63,721 nt of DNA from CAUUCX01 sp041844835 (lineage in GTDB: Bacteria > Bacillota > Clostridia > Peptostreptococcales > Anaerovoracaceae): the NCBI GenBank assembly GCA_041844835.1, contig JBGZBU010000027.1:1-63721 (forward strand), read 5' to 3'. The position numbers were made by a program, and so were the translations under genes. Each line of letters starts with the position of its first letter. The stretch's first letter is position 1. The notes under the pieces are model-generated. The model worked only from the letters and a program-made list of their open reading frames with translations, did no database searches and had not been told where the DNA came from. Positions 8,307-16,747 of this stretch are shown piece after piece.

Positions 8307-9023
8307 TTACAACTCAATGCTGCAATTTGTGTAAACATTTTGCACATCATCATTATCTTCAAGCACATCTATCATTTTGCGCAGATTCTTAACGGAATCT
8401 TCAGCTTTCGGCGCCGCAAGCACTGACGGAATATATGCCACTTCGGACTCGGCAAGTTCGTACAATCCCGACAACGCCTCGTGAACCGCATGATAATCCT
8501 CAAGAGCCGTCCTTATCTCAAAATGATCCTCATGAACCAACATATCCTCCATGCCGGCTTCAAGCGCAGCTTCCATAAGTGAATCCTCACCCACATCATC
8601 CGTCTTTTCTATGAGAATAATGCCGCCTCTCGCAAACATATACGATACGCACCCGGGCGTCCCCATGTTTCCGCCATATTTATCAAATGTCGATTTTACA
8701 GCGGATGTCGTCCTGTTTTTATTATCCGTAAGGGCCTCTACGATAATTGCCACGCCCTCGGGACCGTATCCTTCAAAAATGAGTTCATCGTAAGACTCGC
8801 CCGCAAGCTCACCCGTTCCCTTCTTAATAGCTCTGTTGATATTGTCATTGGGCATATTTATCGATTTCGCCTTATCAATAGCGACCTTCAGCGCCGCATT
8901 ATATTCAGGATCGCCGCCGCCCTTTGCCGCTACCGTAATCGCCCTCGCATATTTTGTAAACACCGCGGCACGCTTAGAGTCCTGCGCCGCCTTTCTCCCC
9001 GCTATAGTACCATGTCTTCCCAA
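8307..9023 (-). CDS. yebC: YebC/PmpR family DNA-binding transcriptional regulator
   Basis: This 238-residue TACO1/YebC-type protein has the usual N-terminal GRKAAQDSKRAAVFTKYAR region, the NINRAIKKGTGE segment and the YEGYGPEGVA-like motif (here FEGYGPEGVAIIVE). Family members have been described as transcription regulators, and more recently as aids to translation of proline-rich stretches; which applies here is not visible. The start is a TTG at 9023 preceded by AGGGGGT. A strong promoter lies about 90 bases upstream. The gene stands alone, separated from the activase by 150 bases. Confidence 0.93.
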   Translation of the reverse strand: MGRHGTIAGRKAAQDSKRAAVFTKYARAITVAAKGGGDPEYNAALKVAIDKAKSINMPNDNINRAIKKGTGELAGESYDELIFEGYGPEGVAIIVEALTDNKNRTTSAVKSTFDKYGGNMGTPGCVSYMFARGGIILIEKTDDVGEDSLMEAALEAGMEDMLVHEDHFEIRTALEDYHAVHEALSGLYELAESEVAYIPSVLAAPKAEDSVKNLRKMIDVLEDNDDVQNVYTNCSIEL

Positions 9024-9111
9024 AAGCTACCCCCTATTCAATAAAACAAATCATAATATATAAAATCCCCTGCACCGTACGCACCACAAAAGGGCACCAA
9101 TGCTTTTCTAG

Positions 9112-9140
9112 ATTATAATACCTTTATCGATGAATTTCAA
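9112..9140 (-). promoter_or_regulatory. Sigma-A promoter of yebC
   Basis: On the minus strand, TTGAAA (9135-9140), a 17-base spacer and a perfect TATAAT (9112-9117) face yebC. Transcription would begin near 9105, leaving an 80-base leader in which I see no clear structure. Confidence 0.75.
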
Positions 9141-9173
9141 GAATTCACAAGGTATACATAATGCTTTTGACGC

Positions 9174-12100
9174 TCAGTGCCCGTTCTTTTCCTTTTCCAG
9201 CAGATTTTTATATGCCGTCGCCATCATCAATTTAATTCTGTTCAGCTGATTTACATCGCTGGCGCCGGGGTCATAATCAATTGCAGCGATATTTGCATAA
9301 GGATTCCGCCTGCGCACGGCTTTCATCATGCCTTTTCCCGTTATATGATTCGGCAAACACGCGAACGGCTGCAAGCAGACGATATTTTCAACTCCCTCAT
9401 CAATGAGCTCCATCATTTCTCCTGTGAGCAGCCACCCCTCTCCGTACTGGTTGCCGAGAGATACAATTTCCTGCGCGCGTTTGGCGGTTTCTTCGATAAA
9501 CGCCGGCTGACGGAAGCGCCTGCTTTTTTCAAGAGGGATCCTCGCATATTTCCTAAAAAATTCAACAACTCTTATCGCAAAGGAATTGAGCACCATTTCT
9601 CTCTTGCTGCCCGCCAAATATTCATAGTTGAATCGCTTGCTGTACATGCCGTACAGGAAAAAGTCCATAAGATCAAGCACAACGGCTTCGCCGCCCTCTT
9701 TTTCAATTATGCCGACTATATCGTTGTTTGCGATCGGATGATATTTTACCAATATCTCGCCGACCACCCCCACGCGAGGCTTTTCGACATTCTCAAGCGG
9801 CAATTCGTCAAAATCGTGAACCATTGCCGCCAAATTCTTTTTGAACGACCTCATCCTGCCGTTTCGTATATTCTCATGTATATGTTCGCTCCAACGATCG
9901 GCAAGAGACTCCGCCGAGCCCTGCTCGACTTCATAGGGTCTTGTCGCAAACAGCAATCTCATCAGAGTATCTCCGTACACAAGCGCCATCAATATCCGCT
10001 TGCCCATTTTGACGTCAAAGAGATTGAAGCCCGGATTGCTCTCAAGTCTGGCTGCATTGATCGAAACGACCGGAATCTGTTCCATGCCGAGATCCTTTAA
10101 CGCTTTTCTAAGCATCGGAATATAGTTGCTCGCACGACATCCGCCGCCCGTCTGCGTCATGAAAATCGCTGTCCTTTCCAGATCGTACTCGCCTGATTTC
10201 AGCGCTGAGATTATCTGCCCCAGAGCCACAATAGTCGGATAGCACGCATCATTATTTATATATCGCAGTCCCTCTTCTACGGCGTCCTTGTTTACGGGCG
10301 GAAGCAACACCGCATTATATCCGGCATTTCGCAAAGCGGTCTCAATAAAATCAAAATGTATCGGCGACATCTGAGGCATAAGCAGCGTATAGCCTTTGCG
10401 CATCTCTTTTGTAAATATTTTACGCTCAAATCCCGCGGCGGATGCGACAGGCTTCACATTTTTTTGAGCTCTAGCCTCCATTGCGGCATTAAGAGAACGT
10501 ATTCTTATACGCGCCGCTCCCAGATTGCTGCCTTCATCTATTTTGATCAATGTGTAAATTTTATTGCATGCCCGCATTATCTCATCAACCTGATCAGTAG
10601 TGACGGCGTCAAGTCCGCATCCGAATGAATTGAGCTGAACCAATTCAATGTCGGCGCGGGTACACGCAAAATTTGCCGCTCTGTACAGGCGCGAATGATA
10701 CGCCCATTGATCAAGAACCCGAATCGGCCTTTGCACGGATGTGAGATGAGCCACGCTGTCCTCTGTCAATACCGCTATGTCAAAACTCTCTATGACCTTA
10801 TCTATTCCGTGATTGATTTCCGGGTCTATGTGATACGGTCTGCCGGCAAGGATTATTCCTTTTTTGCCGGTAGCGGCAAGATAGTCGAGCACCTGCTCGC
10901 CCGAACGCCTGATATCCGCTTTAAATCTCTCATCCTCTCGCCTTGCCTCGGATACCGCCGCAGCGATTTCATCGGCGCCGATGGAAAAATATCCCCCTAT
11001 ATGCCTTGTCAATTCTTCCACGAGTCTGTCGTCATTATCATACGGCAGGAAAGGATTCAGAAATTCAACTTTTTTCTCGTCGAAAAGCTCCCTCATATTA
11101 TTTGCAACAACTTCAGGGTACGTGGCAACAATCGGGCAGTTGTAATGGTTTTGCGCATTCTGGTCTTCAAGCAGCTCGTAATTCACACATGGGTAAAATA
11201 TGAGTTTCTCACCCTCTCTCACAAGCCATTCTATATGGCCGTGCACCAGTTTCGCGGGATAGCACGCCGTATCCGAAGATATGGTCTCCATTCCGAGCGC
11301 GTATATGTTTTTATTTGATGCGGGCGAGAGCACCACGCGGAATTTCAGTGCAGTGAAAAACGTGTGCCAGAACGGATAGTTTTCATACATATTGAGAACG
11401 CGGGGAATGCCGATGCTGCCCCGCACGGCTTCGCCGACGTCAAGCGAAGTATAGTTGAACAGCCGCTTGAATTTGTAATCATAAAGATTTGGGACGTCGC
11501 TTTCCGAAGTCTGCTTTCCCGCTCCTCGCTCGCAGCGATTCCCTGTTACATGCTTCTGTCCGTCATTAAAGATATTTATGGTAAGCAGACAATTATTCTC
11601 ACAAAGTCCGCATCTTGCACTTGCGGTTTTTACGGAAAAATTTTCAAGATCATCGGATGACAATATTGAAGACTTGCTCAGGAGCTCATCGGCACCTGAA
11701 ATCTCACGATCCTCTCGGCGAAGCTCATTTTTTGCATAGAGCGCTGAACCGTATGCTCCCATCAATCCGGCGATATCGGGTCTTACTATGGTTTTACCGA
11801 ATATTTTTTCCGCGCTTCTCAAAATCGAATCATTCAAAAACGTGCCTCCCTGAACGATGATTTTTTCACCTGCGCGCGACACATCCCGGAGCTTAATCAC
11901 CTTGTACAGCGCGTTCTTAATAACCGAGTACGACAGTCCGGCGGAAATATCTCCTATAGTAGCTCCCTCTTTTTGGGATTGCTTGACTTTTGAGTTCATG
12001 AAAACCGTACATCGCGTTCCCAGATCCACCGGATTTTCTGCGAACAATCCTTCCCGAGCAAAATCGGGAACCGACATGTTTACGGACCTTGCATATGTTT

Positions 12101-13448
12101 CAATAAAAGAACCGCATCCGGAAGAACACGCTTCGTTCAGCATGATATTGTATATCACGCTGTCTTTTACTTCCATGCATTTCATATCCTGCCCGCCGAT
12201 ATCAAGTATGAACTCTACGCCCGGCAGGAATTCTTCAGCAGCGATGTAATGCGCTACCGTCTCGATAACTCCGAAATCCGCTTTAAAAGCGGCTTTTATG
12301 AGCGCTTCTCCATAACCCGTTGCTGCGGAAGCCGCTATATATGCATCGGACGGGAGTTTTGCATATAGTTCGTTAAGCATATCGAGGACCGCTTCCATCG
12401 GTTTGCCTTCGTTACTCTTGTAAAAATCATATAAAAGATTGTTGTCATCATCTATCAGTACCGCTTTAGTAGTTGTAGATCCCGCATCTATACCGAGATA
12501 ACAGGCTCCTGCCGCTGACGACAAAGCCTTTCTTTTCACCTTATCTTTTTCGTGCTGCGCCGCAAACTCGGCGTATTCATATTCATCTTTGAAAAGAGGT
12601 TCAAGATATTTCACCTTGCTCAGCGCACTTTCGTCCAGATTTTCAAGTGATTCCACGAGAGCCTTTAATTTAAGATGTGCATATTTTTCTGCCAGAATTG
12701 CAGCGCCCAACGCCACAAAATACTGCGGATTATCAGGAATTATCACCTCGTCATCCGCAAGAGACAATGTTTCTATAAAACGCTTTCTAAGTTCAGGCAA
12801 GAAAGCAAGCGGTCCGCCGAGAAATGCCACCTTACCGACAATCCTGCGACCGCACGCCAAACCGCTTATAGTCTGGTTAACCACAGCCTGAAAAATCGAA
12901 GCCGATATATCTTCAATAGCAGCCCCCTCATTTAGCAGCGGCTGTACATCGGTTTTTGCAAAAACTCCGCAGCGCGCCGCGATGGGATAAATTATTTTGC
13001 AATTCTCAGCTGCGCGATTCAACCCTGCGGCATCGGTATTCAAAAGTATCGCCATTTGATCGATAAAAGCACCGGTCCCGCCCGCGCAGGTTCCGTTCAT
13101 ACGCTGCTCTATCGACTGATCATAAAATGTGATTTTTGCATCTTCGCCGCCCAGCTCGATAGCTACATCGGTCTCCGGTATAAGTGCTTCTACGGCGGCG
13201 CTGCACGATATCACCTCTTGTTCGAAAGGAACATCCAAGACTTCCGCTATTGCAAGCCCACCCGATCCCGTTATCACGGTCTTTACCGATATGTCGCCGA
13301 ATTGATCATAAAGACGTCTGAGCAGTTCTGAAACTTTATCAAAAACATTTGACATATGACGTTCATAGACGCTATAACACTGATCGCCATCATCGTCCAA
13401 CAACACGAATTTTACTGTTGTCGAACCAATATCAATACCAAGTCGCAC
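9174..13448 (-). CDS. Giant tandem acyl-CoA dehydratase activase-related protein
   Basis: This 1424-residue protein has two BadF/BadG/BcrA/BcrD-type ATPase domains. The first begins GIDIGSTTVK (4-13) with cysteines 121 and 160 in GTCAGGTGAF and ARCGVFAK. The second begins GIDAGSTTTK near 319 with EACSSGCGSF and TRCTVF. Then come a CGLCENNC cluster (near 640), a DUF2229-like region and a C-terminal HgdB-like half with GGGCRASNYIPM. The ATPase domains resemble the activator that injects an electron into 2-hydroxyacyl-CoA dehydratases through a 4Fe-4S cluster held between two subunits; here both lobes lie in one chain. No dehydratase subunits are nearby, so its partner is unknown. It starts with GTG just after RNase P RNA. 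Length is normal for this fused subfamily. Confidence 0.9.
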   Translation of the reverse strand: MRLGIDIGSTTVKFVLLDDDGDQCYSVYERHMSNVFDKVSELLRRLYDQFGDISVKTVITGSGGLAIAEVLDVPFEQEVISCSAAVEALIPETDVAIELGGEDAKITFYDQSIEQRMNGTCAGGTGAFIDQMAILLNTDAAGLNRAAENCKIIYPIAARCGVFAKTDVQPLLNEGAAIEDISASIFQAVVNQTISGLACGRRIVGKVAFLGGPLAFLPELRKRFIETLSLADDEVIIPDNPQYFVALGAAILAEKYAHLKLKALVESLENLDESALSKVKYLEPLFKDEYEYAEFAAQHEKDKVKRKALSSAAGACYLGIDAGSTTTKAVLIDDDNNLLYDFYKSNEGKPMEAVLDMLNELYAKLPSDAYIAASAATGYGEALIKAAFKADFGVIETVAHYIAAEEFLPGVEFILDIGGQDMKCMEVKDSVIYNIMLNEACSSGCGSFIETYARSVNMSVPDFAREGLFAENPVDLGTRCTVFMNSKVKQSQKEGATIGDISAGLSYSVIKNALYKVIKLRDVSRAGEKIIVQGGTFLNDSILRSAEKIFGKTIVRPDIAGLMGAYGSALYAKNELRREDREISGADELLSKSSILSSDDLENFSVKTASARCGLCENNCLLTINIFNDGQKHVTGNRCERGAGKQTSESDVPNLYDYKFKRLFNYTSLDVGEAVRGSIGIPRVLNMYENYPFWHTFFTALKFRVVLSPASNKNIYALGMETISSDTACYPAKLVHGHIEWLVREGEKLIFYPCVNYELLEDQNAQNHYNCPIVATYPEVVANNMRELFDEKKVEFLNPFLPYDNDDRLVEELTRHIGGYFSIGADEIAAAVSEARREDERFKADIRRSGEQVLDYLAATGKKGIILAGRPYHIDPEINHGIDKVIESFDIAVLTEDSVAHLTSVQRPIRVLDQWAYHSRLYRAANFACTRADIELVQLNSFGCGLDAVTTDQVDEIMRACNKIYTLIKIDEGSNLGAARIRIRSLNAAMEARAQKNVKPVASAAGFERKIFTKEMRKGYTLLMPQMSPIHFDFIETALRNAGYNAVLLPPVNKDAVEEGLRYINNDACYPTIVALGQIISALKSGEYDLERTAIFMTQTGGGCRASNYIPMLRKALKDLGMEQIPVVSINAARLESNPGFNLFDVKMGKRILMALVYGDTLMRLLFATRPYEVEQGSAESLADRWSEHIHENIRNGRMRSFKKNLAAMVHDFDELPLENVEKPRVGVVGEILVKYHPIANNDIVGIIEKEGGEAVVLDLMDFFLYGMYSKRFNYEYLAGSKREMVLNSFAIRVVEFFRKYARIPLEKSRRFRQPAFIEETAKRAQEIVSLGNQYGEGWLLTGEMMELIDEGVENIVCLQPFACLPNHITGKGMMKAVRRRNPYANIAAIDYDPGASDVNQLNRIKLMMATAYKNLLEKEKNGH

Positions 13449-13485
13449 CGCTAGTAATCCTCACTTTGTCATTAAATAGAATTTT

Positions 13486-13823
13486 GGGCAAACCTGTAAG
13501 CCGGGTTCTGTCTTAGGCAATCATCTATCTAGGCATAATATTACTATTATGCTCAAGCGACCCACCTAACGGGCGGCAGCGGGTACTGCACTGTTTGCCC
13601 TGCTTGGTCTTGCTCCGGGTGGGGTTTACACGGCCAATACGTCTCCGCATTGCCGGTGAGCTCTTACCTCGCCATTTCACCCTTGCCACGGCATTATCCG
13701 TTTCGGCGGTATGTTTCTGTTGCACTTTCCCTATAGTTACCTACGCCGGACGTTATCCGGCACCCTTACCCTGTGGAGCCCGGACTTTCCTCATGCACGA
13801 GCACGCGATTGCCCGGTTTGCCC
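13486..13823 (-). ncRNA. rnpB: RNase P RNA, bacterial type
   Basis: This is the catalytic RNA that matures the 5' ends of tRNAs. The 5' end GGGCAAACC (13823 downward) pairs with GGTTTGCCC at the 3' end as helix P1. The hallmark GAGGAAAGTCCGGGCTCC lies soon after the 5' end, and ACAGAACCCGGCTTAC lies before the 3' end. Length is about 338 bases. TATAGT at 13830-13835 sits six bases before the 5' end and is the likely -10 element; no convincing -35 is seen. No terminator separates it from the activase gene 37 bases downstream. Confidence 0.95.
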
Positions 13824-13929
13824 AAAATCACTATACAAAATTACATGTGCATATTTTACCATGTTTCCCTGCAAAAATAATATGCGTTTTTTACAAATAC
13901 ACAAAATATTCACACAATATTTACAAGAA

Positions 13930-14757
13930 TTATATGACACATGAAAATGGAGAAATTTGATTCGCCGCTATTACAATCTCCATCCCCGATCCGTCATCTG
14001 TTTTATACCCATTATCCTGCAAAACGGACAACAACTTTTCCCGCATATTCTCGGAAAAAATCTTTTCGGTTCCGTAATGTCCCGCATCTATTATTGTAAA
14101 ACCCCGCTCGACTGCATCCATTGCCGCATGATAGCGCACATCACCCGTTATCAGGCAATCACAGCCGCAATCCGCAGCAACAGCCGCCATATCCGCACCT
14201 GCGCCCGTGCAGACGGCTATTTTCTTTATCATATACTCGCCGCTGCCTCCCGAAATTTCCGGCGAAGAAATTTTTATTTCATTTAGCGGGATGTCCAGTT
14301 TTTCGGATATCAGCATCGCGGTTTCTTGCGGGCTTAGCGGACTCTCAAGCTCCGCAAAGCTCCCGACGACTCCCTGGATTTTTTTTGCATTTGACAAACC
14401 CATGCGTCGGATAAAGTAATCATTATTTCCACCGTCTGCAACATCAAATGATGTATGTGCCGCATACAGCGCAACGGAATTTTTCACCAACTTGATTATC
14501 TTTTTGCCGCTTAATTCCATATCCGTTATTGATGATAACGGCGAAAAAATAAGCGGATGATGAACAATCAAAAGGTCCGCACCGGATTCAACCGCTTCAT
14601 CTATGACCGCCAAGGACGGCTCAAGAGCAATCATTATCTTTGAAATCTCTTTATCCCTTTCTCCTATCAAAAATCCGCCGTTATCCCACTCTTCCGCGGA
14701 CGATTCCGGTGAAATTTCGTCAAGAACGGCAATTAAATCTTTCATCATCATTTTCAT
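13930..14757 (-). CDS. Nif3-like dinuclear metal centre protein (YqfO/DUF34 family)
   Basis: This 275-residue member of the NIF3/YqfO family forms hexameric rings and binds two metal ions in each subunit. Candidate ligands are visible: HHP in the LLIVHHPLIFSP segment, a later H in AAHTSFD, and DAGHYGTE near the C-terminus. The EEWDNGGFLIG motif near the N-terminus is typical. GAGGTGGG precedes the ATG at 14757. The biochemical function of the family is unsettled. It is the last gene of the dgt-dnaG-rpoD-trmK run, its usual position in Gram-positive bacteria, after an 89-base gap. Confidence 0.93.
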   Translation of the reverse strand: MKMMMKDLIAVLDEISPESSAEEWDNGGFLIGERDKEISKIMIALEPSLAVIDEAVESGADLLIVHHPLIFSPLSSITDMELSGKKIIKLVKNSVALYAAHTSFDVADGGNNDYFIRRMGLSNAKKIQGVVGSFAELESPLSPQETAMLISEKLDIPLNEIKISSPEISGGSGEYMIKKIAVCTGAGADMAAVAADCGCDCLITGDVRYHAAMDAVERGFTIIDAGHYGTEKIFSENMREKLLSVLQDNGYKTDDGSGMEIVIAANQISPFSCVI

Positions 14758-14846
14758 AATCCCACCTCTAATTAATCGCTAATAAGCGCAACTTCAAAGA
14801 TAACTGCAGCGAACGCAACTACAGCGCAAAATCTAACGCGTACAGA

Positions 14847-15584
14847 TCATACGCCATGCTTTTCCATCCACATATGGAGCAAATTATTCATATATTCCAC
14901 CCTGAACCGGGCGGTGTCAATCCTCTCGGGCGAAACGGATGAAGCAAATTTCAGATTATCAAAAACGAGCTGCTCCTTGCACAAATTTCGCTGTATATAT
15001 TCTCTCATAATCGGGCTGCCGTTATCCACAAAGGCTATGGGGAAATCATAAGTAATCCCGCCGCCGGTTATGGGCTGTCCCGTTACTATACGTTCCCCGA
15101 AATCACCGATTCCCTCGGGCGGCAAAACCGTCATAATTTCACAAAAATGCGGTCCCTCCTTCATAATCACAACATTGTCTACAATAAATCCATTATTGAC
15201 AAGCCATGTCCTGAGTTTGCCGATTCCCTTGCGCGGCTGCAGTATAAAACGATTAAAAGATACGGTTTTTTGAGGGGCATTTCCCAATATCTGAGCTATC
15301 AAAACTCCCCCCATCCCGGCAATAACAACGACATCCACTTCTCCGGGCATGAGTGTTTCTAGGCCGCTGCCGCATCGCACATCAAGCTCGCCCATGAGCA
15401 AAGCCCCGGCGGCATATTCTTCGGTTTTTTTTACTGCAGCGCTGCTTATGTCAGTCGCTATCGCCCGCTTGCATTTTCCCTCATTGAGCAGAGAAATCGG
15501 CAAAAATCCATGGTCAGTCCCTATGTCCGCCATGGATTCCCCCTTAACTATTTCCTCCGCAATCAGTCTCAAACGCTCTCTCAC
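14847..15584 (-). CDS. trmK: tRNA (adenine(22)-N1)-methyltransferase
   Basis: This 245-residue class I SAM methyltransferase of the TrmK (YqfN) family makes m1A22 in certain tRNAs. The SAM-binding motif MADIGTDHGFLPISL is near residues 18-32, followed by ATDISSAAVKKTE and the catalytic-loop region VVIAGMGGVLIAQIL. The GTG start shares its first base with the last base of the rpoD stop codon, a one-base overlap implying translational coupling. Position after rpoD matches Bacillus and Clostridia gene order. Confidence 0.92.
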   Translation of the reverse strand: MRERLRLIAEEIVKGESMADIGTDHGFLPISLLNEGKCKRAIATDISSAAVKKTEEYAAGALLMGELDVRCGSGLETLMPGEVDVVVIAGMGGVLIAQILGNAPQKTVSFNRFILQPRKGIGKLRTWLVNNGFIVDNVVIMKEGPHFCEIMTVLPPEGIGDFGERIVTGQPITGGGITYDFPIAFVDNGSPIMREYIQRNLCKEQLVFDNLKFASSVSPERIDTARFRVEYMNNLLHMWMEKHGV

Positions 15585-16738
15585 TAGTACTCCAAATAAT
15601 CTTTCAGTTTTTTGCTCCTCGTAGGCTGTCTCAATTTTCTTAAAGCCTTTGCCTCAATTTGGCGAATTCGCTCACGAGTAACGTTGAACTCCTGGCCGAC
15701 TTCTTCAAGCGTGCGTGATCTGCCGTCTTCCAGCCCGAAACGTCTTTTCAGCACCATCTGCTCGCGTTCCGAGAGCGTCCCGAGCACTTCAACAAGCTGC
15801 TCCTTGAGCATGGAAAACGCCGCGGCATCCGCAGGAGCGGGGACATCTTCATCGGGGATAAAATCGCCGAGATGACTGTCTTCTTCCTCGCCGATAGGTG
15901 TCTCCAAAGAAACGGGCTCCTGAGCAATTTTCATAATCTCACGCACTTTTTCCACAGGGATGTCCATTTCAACCGCAATCTCTTCGGGAAGCGGTTCACG
16001 CCCGTGCTCCTGCAGGAGCTGTCTGGAAACCCTGATGAGCTTATTTATCGTCTCAACCATATGCACCGGAATTCTGATAGTCCTTGCCTGATCCGCTATG
16101 GAACGCGTAATTGCCTGCCTGATCCACCATGTGGCGTATGTGGAAAATTTGTAATTCTTTCTCCAGTCGAATTTATCTACCGCTTTTATCAAGCCCAAAT
16201 TCCCCTCTTGAATCAGATCCAAAAACAGCATTCCCCTGCCGACATATTTTTTCGCAATGCTGACAACCAGCCTGAGATTCGCTTCACATAACTGTTTCTT
16301 AGCCTCTTCATCTCCATCCTCAATACGTTTTGCGAGTTCTTTTTCCTGATCGGCATCAAGCAGCGGCACGGTTCCGATCTCCTTAAGATACATGCGGACG
16401 GGATCATCAACTGCGATTCCCTTGACCGCCGCATCAAGGTCGGAAGAATCGCTCACATCCTCATCATCCTTATCTTCCAATTCATCCTCCGTCGCACAGG
16501 CGGGAGCATCATCCTCCATTGAGATAATATCGTTGTCGTCGGGTTCCGTCTCCGGCAGCAAATTGATATCATTAGTTGCAAGCGAAGCAAATATGTCATC
16601 CATCTCATCTTTGTCCAGATCCAAGCTGCTTAAATGATCAAAAATCTCATAATATGAGACTTTTTTATTTTTTTTGGCAGTTTTAAGCAGCTCTTTTATA
16701 GCCTCTTCTTTTTTGATATTACTAACTTCTTTTGTCAT
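15584..16738 (-). CDS. rpoD: Primary RNA polymerase sigma factor SigA/RpoD
   Basis: This 384-residue group 1 sigma factor has an acidic region 1 (about 60-110, rich in D and E). Regions 2.1-2.4 include DLIQEGNLGLIKAVDKFD and FSTYATWWIRQAITRSI. Region 3 is followed by region 4 with the helix-turn-helix around TLEEVGQEFNVTRERIRQIE. It directs transcription from TTGACA/TATAAT-type promoters such as those annotated here. GGAGG lies 12 bases before the ATG, a little distant. It sits between dnaG and trmK in the conserved macromolecular synthesis operon. Confidence 0.97.
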   Translation of the reverse strand: MTKEVSNIKKEEAIKELLKTAKKNKKVSYYEIFDHLSSLDLDKDEMDDIFASLATNDINLLPETEPDDNDIISMEDDAPACATEDELEDKDDEDVSDSSDLDAAVKGIAVDDPVRMYLKEIGTVPLLDADQEKELAKRIEDGDEEAKKQLCEANLRLVVSIAKKYVGRGMLFLDLIQEGNLGLIKAVDKFDWRKNYKFSTYATWWIRQAITRSIADQARTIRIPVHMVETINKLIRVSRQLLQEHGREPLPEEIAVEMDIPVEKVREIMKIAQEPVSLETPIGEEEDSHLGDFIPDEDVPAPADAAAFSMLKEQLVEVLGTLSEREQMVLKRRFGLEDGRSRTLEEVGQEFNVTRERIRQIEAKALRKLRQPTRSKKLKDYLEY

Positions 16739-16747
16739 AATTGATAT

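Noticed and set aside
9177..10100. 307-residue plus-strand frame opposite the activase
   Set aside because: It is antisense to a clearly conserved protein; its histidine- and arginine-rich content is a frame shadow.
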